From NCBI RefSeq assembly GCF_003755175.1, contig NZ_RKHX01000001.1, positions 1,240,001 through 1,304,000 on the forward strand: 64,000 bases of DNA, in the 5' to 3' direction. Source of the DNA: Cellulomonas sp. PhB150 (GTDB taxonomy: Bacteria > Actinomycetota > Actinomycetes > Actinomycetales > Cellulomonadaceae). Position numbers and translations under genes: made by a program. This document shows positions 12,597 to 26,859 of the stretch, one piece after another; position 1 is the first letter of the stretch; each line of letters starts with the position of its first letter. Under the pieces are notes generated by a model that was not told where the DNA came from, searched no databases, and worked only from the letters and a program-made list of their open reading frames with translations.

Positions 12597-12615
12597 GAGA
12601 AGCAGACCTACGAGA

Positions 12616-16485
<3,870 letters not shown>

Positions 16486-16553
16486 GGGGGGTCCTACTTC
16501 CTTCGCTTGCCGGCTCGTGCCGGCGGACGGAAATGGTGCAAGGGGTGCGGGCG

Positions 16554-16585
16554 CCCGCCGCCCACCCGTGAGGCAGGGCGGCGGG
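16554..16585 (-). terminator. Intercistronic hairpin between rpoB and rpoC
   Basis: A perfect 10-bp GC stem (16554-16563 with 16576-16585) with a 12-base loop lies just after the rpoB stop. No T-run follows. It could attenuate transcription or protect the rpoB 3' end. Confidence 0.5.
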
Positions 16586-16593
16586 GCTCGGCG

Positions 16594-20103
<3,510 letters not shown>

Positions 20104-20253
20104 GAGGGGTCCTTCCCTGCAGTTCGTTTGCACGCAGCGCGGGGTCCCGGCGGATCACGACCCCCCGGCCTCGCAGCACTCCACGTCGCGCACGTACGAC
20201 GTGTGAGGGCTCGGGTTATACGGGATCGCGGGCACAGGCCAGCGCAAAGCGCT

Positions 20254-20282
20254 AGCATACGCAGCCCGCCGGGGAAAGTCCA
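20254..20282 (-). promoter_or_regulatory. Candidate promoter of rpoB-rpoC
   Basis: TGGACT (20282-20277), a 17-base spacer and TATGCT (20259-20254) on the minus strand form a plausible sigma-70 promoter about 150 bases before rpoB. A second -10-like TATAAC lies downstream without a good -35. Confidence 0.5.
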
Positions 20283-20433
20283 CCCGGCACGGACGACCGC
20301 CAGCGACCCGGGCGTCACCGCCCTTGGACGACTCCCTCGTCGTCGGTCGCCATGGTGACACACGCCACCCGTCGCGCGAAACTCCGACCCGCCCGCGCGG
20401 GTCCTGGCTCGACGTGCGGAGGCCGTGAAACTG

Positions 20434-20469
20434 CGGAAGCCCGCACCCCCTGGGGGGTGCGGGCTTCCG
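20434..20469 (-). terminator. Terminator hairpin after rplL
   Basis: A 15-bp perfect stem (20434-20448 with 20455-20469) with a 6-base loop begins 26 bases past the rplL stop and is followed on the minus strand by GCAGTTTC. It is among the strongest hairpins of the window. Confidence 0.8.
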
Positions 20470-20495
20470 TGCGCTCCGGCAGGCCGGAGCTCAGA

Positions 20496-20885
20496 TCACT
20501 TGAGCGTGACGGTCGCGCCGGCGCCCTCGAGCTGCGCCTTGGCCTTCTCGGCGGTCTCCTTGTTCGCGCCCTCCAGGACGGCCTTGGGGGCGGCGTCGAC
20601 GAGGTCCTTGGCCTCCTTGAGACCGAGGGACGTGAGCGCGCGCACCTCCTTGATGACCTGGATCTTCTTCTCGCCGGCGGCCTCGAGGATGACGTCGAAC
20701 GCGTCCTTCTCCTCCTCGGCCGGGGCGTCCGCGCCGGCGCCGCCGGCGGCAGGGGCGGCCGCGGCGACCGGGGCGGCCGCGGTGACCTCGAAGACGTCCT
20801 CGAACGCCTTCACGAACTCGGAGAGCTCGATGAGGGTGAGGCCCTTGAACTGCTCGATGAGCTCGTCGGTGCTGAGCTTCGCCAT
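20496..20885 (-). CDS. rplL: 50S ribosomal protein L7/L12
   Basis: L7/L12 forms the flexible stalk that recruits translational GTPases. The 129-residue protein has the N-terminal dimerisation region ([24 protein letters not shown]), an Ala/Pro-rich hinge near residues 38-55, and the globular C-terminal domain ([37 protein letters not shown]). It follows rplJ after 99 bases and ends at a strong terminator. Confidence 0.98.
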   Translation of the reverse strand: MAKLSTDELIEQFKGLTLIELSEFVKAFEDVFEVTAAAPVAAAAPAAGGAGADAPAEEEKDAFDVILEAAGEKKIQVIKEVRALTSLGLKEAKDLVDAAPKAVLEGANKETAEKAKAQLEGAGATVTLK

Positions 20886-20984
20886 GAGAGGCGTTCCTTT
20901 CTTCGGTGCCAGGCGGCGGTGTGGTGTGCCGGCCTCAGCAGGGTGTGGGTGTGCGCGGTCGCGCGATCTCGGCGGGTGCCGGGA

Positions 20985-21515
20985 TCAGGCAGCTGCGGCT
21001 TCCGAGTCCTGCTTCTGGCGCAGGGCATCGATGACACGGGCGGCCTGGGCGGTGTTCGCGGTGAAGGCGTAGGCAGCCTGGTAGAGCTTGCCCTTCATCG
21101 CGCCGGCCGCCTTGGCCAGCAGAACCTCGCGCGACTCGAGGTCCGCGAGCTTGGTGACCTCGGCAGCGGTCAGGGCGCGTCCGTCGAGGACACCGCCCTT
21201 GATGACCAGTGCCGGGTTCGCCTTGGCGAAGTCACGCAGTCCCTTGGCGGCCTCGACCGGGTCGCCGGTGACGAAGGCGATCGCCGACGGGCCCGCGAGC
21301 GCGTCGTCGAGGCCGGTCAGACCAGCTTCCTTGGCCGCGATCGCGGTCAGCGTGTTCTTCACCACGGCGTAGGTTGCGTTGCCGCTGAGCGCGACGCGGA
21401 GCTTCTTGAGCTGCGCGACGGTGAGCCCGCGGTACTCGGTCAGCACGGCCGCGTTCGACTCGCGGAACTTGTCCGTGAGCTCTGCGACTGCGGCTGCCTT
21501 GTCCGGCCTCGCCAT
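20985..21515 (-). CDS. rplJ: 50S ribosomal protein L10
   Basis: L10 anchors L7/L12 dimers to the ribosome. The 176-residue protein begins [33 protein letters not shown], the family start, and has the C-terminal helix region that binds L12. It lies behind a long structured leader with a terminator-like hairpin, as expected for L10-leader autoregulation. A 9-bp hairpin with one wobble pair (20965-20973 with 20978-20986) overlaps its stop. Confidence 0.97.
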   Translation of the reverse strand: MARPDKAAAVAELTDKFRESNAAVLTEYRGLTVAQLKKLRVALSGNATYAVVKNTLTAIAAKEAGLTGLDDALAGPSAIAFVTGDPVEAAKGLRDFAKANPALVIKGGVLDGRALTAAEVTKLADLESREVLLAKAAGAMKGKLYQAAYAFTANTAQAARVIDALRQKQDSEAAAA

Positions 21516-21544
21516 GGCAATCCTTCCAGTGGTGGTGCCACCGG

Positions 21545-21697
21545 CTCCTGGCCCCGAACGTAGAAAGAGCCCCGCGCAGGCGCGGGGCTCGGCATCCGGA
21601 CTGGTCCGGGGGCTGAACTCTCACCTGCGCTGGCTCCCGCTGTGCGGGACTTCGGGCGGTCCGACGAATCGGGCCGACAACCGGCGGTCTTGGGCGG
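21545..21697 (-). promoter_or_regulatory. L10-type leader of rplJ-rplL
   Basis: The roughly 150-base leader between the candidate promoter and rplJ ends in a 10-bp GC hairpin (21567-21576 with 21581-21590) followed on the minus strand by TTTCTA, an attenuator-like structure about 50 bases before the start codon. Upstream sequence (CCCAAGACCGCCGGTTGTCGG and GTCCCGCACAGCGGGAG) can form further stems. Known L10 leaders bind L10-L12 to control this operon. Assignment rests on position and hairpins, not on a covariance search. Confidence 0.6.
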
Positions 21698-21702
21698 GAG
21701 CA

Positions 21703-21731
21703 ACAGTACGCGAGGCCGGGCCGACGACCAA
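21703..21731 (-). promoter_or_regulatory. Promoter of rplJ-rplL
   Basis: TTGGTC (21731-21726), a 17-base spacer and TACTGT (21708-21703) on the minus strand give a good sigma-70 promoter just upstream of the L10 leader. The expected start is near 21696. The divergent membrane-protein gene begins 82 bases to the right. Confidence 0.6.
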
Positions 21732-21812
21732 ATCGCCGGGTGGACCCATCCGCAGGGAGCGGGGCACCGAACCCGGGGCGTACACGATCCCGACCCCGAA
21801 AGGGTGCCCACC

Positions 21813-22229
21813 ATGAGCCAGTCACCGAACCGCGTCATCGGAGCCGTCTTCGGCGCCGTCTACCTCCTCGTCGGCGTCGCCGGCTTCTTCGTCACCTCGG
21901 GTGTCGCGTTCGCCGGGACCGACGGCAAGGCCCTGATCATCTTCGACGTCAACCCGCTGCACAACGTCATCCACCTGCTGATCGGCGCCGCCCTGCTGAT
22001 CGCGGCGACCCGGTCCGTGCCGGCGTCGAAGGCGGTCAACACGACCGTCGGGGCCGTCTACCTGCTGGTCGGCGTCGTCGGCCTGTTCCTCGTGGGCTCG
22101 GGCGCCAACATCATCGCCCTCAACGGCGCCGACAACGTGCTGCACTTCGCCAGCGCGATCCTGCTGCTGGGCGTCGGCCTGGGCGCCGACAAGGCTGCCC
22201 GCACGTCGGCCACCACGGCACGAGCATGA
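21813..22229 (+). CDS. DUF4383-type four-helix membrane protein
   Basis: The 138-residue product has four hydrophobic segments (about residues 9-29, 45-65, 75-95 and 108-125) and sequence typical of DUF4383 proteins: GAVYLLVGVAGFFVT, then LHNVIHLLIGAALL and later NVLHFASAILLLGVG. The family is common in actinobacteria and has no assigned function. I start at the ATG at 21813, preceded by GAAAGGG; the frame open from 21642 adds non-homologous residues across the rplJ promoter. It overlaps the next gene by 4 bases (ATGA), so the two are translated together. Confidence 0.8.
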   Translation: MSQSPNRVIGAVFGAVYLLVGVAGFFVTSGVAFAGTDGKALIIFDVNPLHNVIHLLIGAALLIAATRSVPASKAVNTTVGAVYLLVGVVGLFLVGSGANIIALNGADNVLHFASAILLLGVGLGADKAARTSATTARA

Positions 22230-22813
22230 GCACGGGCCCGCGTCCGAGCACGGTGGCGTTCGCCGACGACGAGCGGACCGCGACCTTCGTCGCACGCTCG
22301 TGGGCGTCGCTCGCCGCGCTCGGCGCGGGCCTCGTCCTGCTCGCCCTCGGCGCGGAGCACGTCACCGCGCACCCCGTCGTCGGCGCAGCGCTCCTGGGGC
22401 TCGGCGTCGCCGAGCTCGTGTGGTCCCTGGCCGCGATGCGCGGCCCGCTCCCGCTGCCCCGCACGACCCTCGGCGTCCTGCTGGGCGGCGCGGTGGGGTG
22501 GGTGCTCGCCGCCCCGGCGGTCGGCACGCTCGGCGCGGCCGAGCTCACCGCCGTCGGGCTGCAGCTGCTGGCCGCGGTCCTCGTGGCCGTCGCGACGCGC
22601 ACGACGACGAGCGCCGCGAACCCGTCCGCCCGGTCGCACCCGCTGGGCCGCCTCGGCCTCCTGGCCGTCGGTGCGTTGGCGGTCGCCTCGCTCACCGTCC
22701 CCGGGCTCGCGTCGACCGATGCCGGCGCGCACGCCCAGCCGCACGGGTCGCACGGGCTGCCGGGCTTCCCCGGCCTCGGCGGCCACGCGGGCCACGCGGG
22801 CCACGGCGGCTGA
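22226..22813 (+). CDS. Small integral membrane protein with His/Gly-rich tail
   Basis: I do not recognise the family. The 195-residue product starts at the ATG overlapping the DUF4383 stop and has five to six hydrophobic segments (for example SWASLAALGAGLVLLALG, VVGAALLGLGVAELVW, TLGVLLGGAVGWVLA, LGLLAVGALAVASLTV). The last 27 residues read AHAQPHGSHGLPGFPGLGGH with two further GHA units, a histidine/glycine tail that could bind metal. Coupling to the DUF4383 gene suggests the two act in one membrane complex. The stop lies 5 bases from the end of the convergent CHAT gene. Confidence 0.7.
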   Translation: MSTGPRPSTVAFADDERTATFVARSWASLAALGAGLVLLALGAEHVTAHPVVGAALLGLGVAELVWSLAAMRGPLPLPRTTLGVLLGGAVGWVLAAPAVGTLGAAELTAVGLQLLAAVLVAVATRTTTSAANPSARSHPLGRLGLLAVGALAVASLTVPGLASTDAGAHAQPHGSHGLPGFPGLGGHAGHAGHGG

Positions 22814-22818
22814 CGACG

Positions 22819-25428
22819 TCACACGGGCGCACCGAAGCAGATCAGGGGCACGAGCGCCCCGGTCGCCTCGCGGGCCTCGTGCGTGGCGGTCGCGACGGCC
22901 GTGGCGATCGGGACCTCGTCGCGCAGCAGGGCGTGGGTGCGCGTCATGACCCGCAGCGCGGTCTCGTCGGGCAGCGGGGCGAGCGCGGCGACGACGCACC
23001 CGACGCCCGTGCGCAGCAGCACGCTGGCGAGCCCGAGCGCCTCCCCACCAGCACGGATGCTGGCGCGTCCCACCTCGCACGACGAGAGCAGGACGAGGTC
23101 CGGCACGGCACCGCCCATGTCCAGCTCGTGGGCGAACAGCGGCCCGTCGGCGAGCCGGACCGAGGAGAACAGCGGGTTGTCCGGCTCGTGCCGCCCGTGC
23201 GCCGCCAGGTGCACGATCCCCGGGGACGCCAGCAGCTCGACCATCCGGGCCACGGTCGCGTCCTCGCCCACGACGACCTCCACGTCGGGCCACAGCTGAC
23301 CGATCTCCGTGACCTCCGCCTCGGCGTGCCGGAGGCCCGGGCCTGCGGCCGCGCTCACGTGGGTGGGGCGCCCCGCCGCGCTGCCGGCGTAGCGCATCCA
23401 GTGGTGCACCGACGGCGCCACGACCGTCGGCCGTCCGCTGCGCGACGGCAGCATCGACCAGGGCAGGACGCCGAGCCAGCCGGCAGCGACGACGACCAGC
23501 TCGTCGGGCGCCAGCAGCGCGGGCGCCAGGCGGGCCTCGATGTGCGCGAGGCTGCGGTCGAGAGACCGGTTCGCGACCGCGCGCAGGTCGGCCGGCACGA
23601 GCGGGTTGGCGAGGACCTCCAGGTCGGCGTGCACACGGCGCACCTCCTCGGCCACGTCGGCCGCCGGGCCGAGCGTGTGCAGGGTCGAGCCCGAGTCGTC
23701 GACCCGCACGGCGAGCAGCTCTCCGCGGTGCTCGAGCACGTCGAGCAGCACGCTGCCCGCCCGGCGCTCGACGGTCCGGCGCACCTCGGCCGTGCGGGCC
23801 GCGCGCTCCTCGCGCGCACTGCCGCGCTCGTGCCACGACCGCGCCAGGATCTCGTGCTTGAGCCGCTGCGCCTCGCGCACGTGCCGCACGCGGACCGGGT
23901 CCGAGGCGGGCAGGTCCGGCGCCTCGCGGCCCGCGTCGATGAGCCGGCGCAGGTCCCACAGGAGCTCGGCGGTCTCGGGGTCGCTCGGCGGGTTCACCCG
24001 CGGGGACCCGCCGATGACCGACCGCACGCGCTCGGCCGCCTCCAGCACGGCCGCCGGGCGCGCGTTCGAGAGCGCGAGCTGCATGTCGAGGTCGGCCAGC
24101 GCGGTGCCGTGCACGGCGCCCGCGGTGCGCAGGTCGAGCGAGCCGAAGCGGGCGCGGTGGTTCTCCAGGTCGCGCTGACCTGCGCGGACGTAGCGTGCCG
24201 CACGGCCGGGCTCGTCGGCGGCGATCGCCAGGACCGCGCGGATGCGGCGGCCGTGCAGGCGCACCGCGAGCGGGTCGTCCGTCCGCACCGGCCCGAGGGC
24301 CTCGAGCAGCCCCGCCGGGTCAGGCACGGCGCCACGGGCCAGGTCGGCCTCGATGCGGACGTACGAGGCGGCGTCCTGCCAGACGCGTCGCCCGGTCGCG
24401 GCGCACAGGTCCTCAAGCACGGCGGCCCGCCGTGACAGCCCCGCCCAGGCCGTGCGGGTGCGCGCGTCGGTCGGGGACGTCGCGAACGCGGCGGCGTCCG
24501 CCTGCAGGGACAGGAGCGTGGCGCGCACGGCCCAGGCCTCGTCGCCGCGCCGCCGGAAGCGTCGTCGGGCGGACGCGGCGAACGCCCGCGCGGCCTCGAG
24601 GTCGCCGCGCAGCAGCGCGCACTCCGCGCGTCCCAGCTCGCACTCGGCCACGTCGCGCGTCAGCCGCTCGGCGGCGAACATCGCGGCCGCCTCGGCGAGG
24701 GTCGCGTCGGCGACGCCCACCAGCCCTGCCTCGAGCAGCACGTCGCTGCGGTCACGCAGGGCCGTGGGTCGGGGCGGGCCGGGGAGCGTGCGGGCCGCGG
24801 CCTCCATCTGGGCGAGCGCCTCGGGCAGGTGCCCGGCGTAGAAGTGCACGTAGCCGAGGTTGTGCTCGGCCTTGAACAGCAGCCGGTCGAAGCCCGCCTG
24901 CCGGGCCCGCCGCGCGCACTCCCCCAGGTCCGCACGGGCGGCTGACAGCTCGCGGCGCTCGATGTGCAGCACGCCGCGGTTGAGCAGCGCCCGGCAGCCG
25001 TCGACCGGGTCGGCCACGTCGATCGCGTCGATCACCGCGCTGAGCAGCTGCAGTGCCTCGTCGTGCCGTCCGGCCCGCAGCGCGGCCAGCCCGCGGGTGC
25101 CGTCGATCGCGGGCTGCAGGCCGGGCCACACCTCACCGGCACCGGTCTCGACCATCTCGTCGAGCCGCTCGGCGGCCGTCCGGGTGCGCGTCCCCGTCTC
25201 GGCCTCGCTCTTGACGAGCTCGGTGAGCGCTCGCGCTCGCACCCGGACCACGGAGCGGACCCGGTTGCTGGGGTCGATGCCGTCGAGCGCCGCGAGCGCG
25301 CCGTGCAGCCGCCGCCGCGCGCGCTCGGGTCGCCCCTCCGCGTTGTCCGTCTCGGCGCGCCCCACCACCCCGACGACGGCGTCGAGGGATGCCGGTCCGG
25401 CCGCTGCCGGGCCGTGCGAAGGGGACAT
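22819..25428 (-). CDS. TPR-CHAT caspase-like cysteine protease
   Basis: The 869-residue protein has a long helical repeat region (about residues 60-500) that reads as TPR-like (ALLNRGVLHIERRELSAARADL, HNLGYVHFYAGHLPEALAQME) and a C-terminal CHAT domain (about 560-869). The catalytic pair is visible: His in HLAAHG at about 744 and Cys in LLSSCE at about 784. CHAT domains are caspase/separase-like proteases, often activated through attached TPRs. It is the third gene of an operon, 6 bases after the 167-aa gene, which itself overlaps a sigma-factor gene. There is no signal peptide, so it should act in the cytoplasm. The substrate is unknown; the co-encoded small protein or sigma factor is an obvious candidate. 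Confidence 0.85.
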   Translation of the reverse strand: MSPSHGPAAAGPASLDAVVGVVGRAETDNAEGRPERARRRLHGALAALDGIDPSNRVRSVVRVRARALTELVKSEAETGTRTRTAAERLDEMVETGAGEVWPGLQPAIDGTRGLAALRAGRHDEALQLLSAVIDAIDVADPVDGCRALLNRGVLHIERRELSAARADLGECARRARQAGFDRLLFKAEHNLGYVHFYAGHLPEALAQMEAAARTLPGPPRPTALRDRSDVLLEAGLVGVADATLAEAAAMFAAERLTRDVAECELGRAECALLRGDLEAARAFAASARRRFRRRGDEAWAVRATLLSLQADAAAFATSPTDARTRTAWAGLSRRAAVLEDLCAATGRRVWQDAASYVRIEADLARGAVPDPAGLLEALGPVRTDDPLAVRLHGRRIRAVLAIAADEPGRAARYVRAGQRDLENHRARFGSLDLRTAGAVHGTALADLDMQLALSNARPAAVLEAAERVRSVIGGSPRVNPPSDPETAELLWDLRRLIDAGREAPDLPASDPVRVRHVREAQRLKHEILARSWHERGSAREERAARTAEVRRTVERRAGSVLLDVLEHRGELLAVRVDDSGSTLHTLGPAADVAEEVRRVHADLEVLANPLVPADLRAVANRSLDRSLAHIEARLAPALLAPDELVVVAAGWLGVLPWSMLPSRSGRPTVVAPSVHHWMRYAGSAAGRPTHVSAAAGPGLRHAEAEVTEIGQLWPDVEVVVGEDATVARMVELLASPGIVHLAAHGRHEPDNPLFSSVRLADGPLFAHELDMGGAVPDLVLLSSCEVGRASIRAGGEALGLASVLLRTGVGCVVAALAPLPDETALRVMTRTHALLRDEVPIATAVATATHEAREATGALVPLICFGAPV

Positions 25429-25434
25429 GTGCGC

Positions 25435-25938
25435 CTAGAGCTCGATCTGCGGGGTGACCACCGGGACGGTGGGGTCGGAGGGCCGACGCAGCACGAGCCG
25501 CGCGGGACCACGGTCGACGTCGACGAACGAGAACCTGCCGTCCTCGTCGGAGACCGTGACGGTGACGTCGCCCCCCTGGTGCAGCTCGACCTCGATCTCC
25601 TCGGCCGGCGCGGCCCAGCCGTCGACCCGCACGTGACCGGCCTCGGGACGCACGGAGATCATCACGGTGAGCACGTCGGTCGTGAACGTGATGGTGCCGG
25701 CCTCGATGCTGGTCTCGTCGGCCCGCACCGCGAGCGCCGGCTCGCCGACCAGGCGCAGCTCGGCCACCTCGGCGTGCAGGGCCTCGATCGTCAGGGCCAT
25801 GCCGATGCGGTCGACCAGGCCTGCCGGCACCGGGTCTGCGAGCTCGACCATCCGGGCGAGGTCCTCGAAGATGACCCGGTCCGTCGCGTCGAGCGTGCCG
25901 GCGGCCAGCAGGGCGAGGGTCGCGTCGTCGTGGCTCAT
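25435..25938 (-). CDS. Sigma-factor partner protein of unknown function (possible anti-sigma or CHAT substrate)
   Basis: The 167-residue product is not a family I can name. Residues 1-65 look helical (MSHDDATLALLAAGTLDATD, DLARMVELADPVPAGLVDRIGMALTIEALHAEVAEL), and residues 70-167 are beta-rich (GTITFTTDVLTVMISVRPE, VTVTVSDEDGRFSFVDVDRG), resembling the carboxypeptidase-regulatory-like/transthyretin fold. It starts with ATG overlapping the sigma-factor stop by 4 bases and ends 6 bases before the CHAT gene. Position directly after a sigma gene is typical of anti-sigma factors, but there is no zinc motif and no membrane segment. A helix-then-beta layout sandwiched between sigma factor and protease makes it a candidate regulator that the protease cuts; this is inference. 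Confidence 0.65.
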   Translation of the reverse strand: MSHDDATLALLAAGTLDATDRVIFEDLARMVELADPVPAGLVDRIGMALTIEALHAEVAELRLVGEPALAVRADETSIEAGTITFTTDVLTVMISVRPEAGHVRVDGWAAPAEEIEVELHQGGDVTVTVSDEDGRFSFVDVDRGPARLVLRRPSDPTVPVVTPQIEL

Positions 25939-26564
25939 GACAGGCTCCAGGTGGGGTCGGCGGTGAGTGAGGCGCGCAGCTTGGCGAGGCAACGGCCGCG
26001 GGTCGGGCCGATGCTGCCGACGGGCATGCCGAGTGCCTGGGAGACGACGGCGTAGTCGGGGCGCTCGACCATCGCGACGAGGCCGAGCAGCTTGCGGCAC
26101 CGGTCGGGCAGCGCACTGACGTGCCCCCACAGCGCCTCGTCCCGCTCGGTGCGGACCGCGACGCTGTCCGGCCGGTCCTCCGCAGGGGTCGTGAGCCATT
26201 CGGTCGCGTGCTCGTCGTTCGTCTGGCGCACCTGCTCGTCGCGGCTGCGACGCACGGTGCGCCACGCCGAGCGCTTGGCGGTGACGAGCATCCACTGCAG
26301 GGTCGCGCGGGGGTCGCGGATCTGGTCGATGTCGCGGACGAGTGTCAGCCAGACGTTCTGGACGATGTCCTCGGCCTGCTCCTTGTCCGTGCCCTGCGCA
26401 CGGACCGTGTGCCACAGCAGCGGCGTCATGACGTGGACGAGGGCGGCGAGCGGGGCACGCTCGCCCTCGCGATAGGCGAGCACCGCACGGGCTGCCTGGT
26501 CGGCGAGCCCCTCCCCCTGGTTGCGGAGCGCGGTGTCCACCGGCTCCACCAGGTCGTCACTCAT
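25935..26564 (-). CDS. ECF-like RNA polymerase sigma factor
   Basis: The 209-residue protein has a sigma region 2 (about residues 38-108: LWHTVRAQGTDKEQAEDIVQNVWLTLVRDI, then ATLQWMLVTAKRSAWRTVRR) and region 4 (about 150-203: LPDRCRKLLGLVAMVERPDYAVVSQALGMPVGSIGPTRGRCLAKLR), with no region 3, as in ECF sigma factors. I use the second of two adjacent ATGs (26564), 6 bases after GAGGGG. It is the first gene of a coupled operon with the 167-aa protein and the TPR-CHAT protease and diverges from the serine-protease gene across 292 bases. It probably directs genes of this block, but no target motif could be identified. Confidence 0.85.
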   Translation of the reverse strand: MSDDLVEPVDTALRNQGEGLADQAARAVLAYREGERAPLAALVHVMTPLLWHTVRAQGTDKEQAEDIVQNVWLTLVRDIDQIRDPRATLQWMLVTAKRSAWRTVRRSRDEQVRQTNDEHATEWLTTPAEDRPDSVAVRTERDEALWGHVSALPDRCRKLLGLVAMVERPDYAVVSQALGMPVGSIGPTRGRCLAKLRASLTADPTWSLS

Positions 26565-26607
26565 CATGGACCCCTCACAGCAGGCTCGTCGGGCGGCCGC
26601 CCCCGTC

Positions 26608-26637
26608 AGAGTAGGGCGGCCCTCACATACCGGACAA
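26608..26637 (-). promoter_or_regulatory. Candidate promoter of the sigma-CHAT operon
   Basis: TTGTCC (26637-26632), an 18-base spacer and TACTCT (26613-26608) on the minus strand would start transcription about 35 bases before the sigma gene. It looks like a housekeeping promoter. No repeated ECF-type GGAAC element was seen on either side of this 292-base divergent region. Confidence 0.4.
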
Positions 26638-26859
26638 GGACCGTCGACGGCGCACCTCACGGTGGCCGCCGGCCGACGCTCGCCTGCTCCGGACGCCGGG
26701 AAGGAGCACGGCATCCGGCGCCCTGATACATCGGTCCCGACATTCACCCGTTCGCGTGTATCTGGGCCGTATCGCGCGGCTCTTGACCGGGTGCCGCGGC
26801 CACGCTGAGATGCCACGTCCGGTACCCGTTCGAGCCCGATCCACCAGGAGACGCCCGAG

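Larger units (their letters stand above)
12147..12615 (-). other. Gene-free region between rpoC and rpsL
   Basis: This 469-base stretch contains the rpoC terminator (12559-12596), a strong candidate promoter for the str operon (12435-12463) and then a leader of about 280 bases before rpsL. I found no credible gene; the open frames here have no ribosome binding site or family resemblance. Confidence 0.6.
20104..20495 (-). other. Gene-free region between rplL and rpoB
   Basis: This 392-base stretch holds the rplL terminator (20434-20469) and, nearer rpoB, one clear and one weaker (TATAAC at 20220-20215) promoter-like element. No gene is supported. The strong terminator means rpoBC are probably transcribed mainly from their own promoter and not from rplJL. 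Confidence 0.55.

Noticed and set aside
26783-26811. Promoter TTGACC-17-TGAGAT for the PFTE protease gene
   Set aside because: The -35 is good but the -10 matches only half the consensus; not enough to list as a feature.
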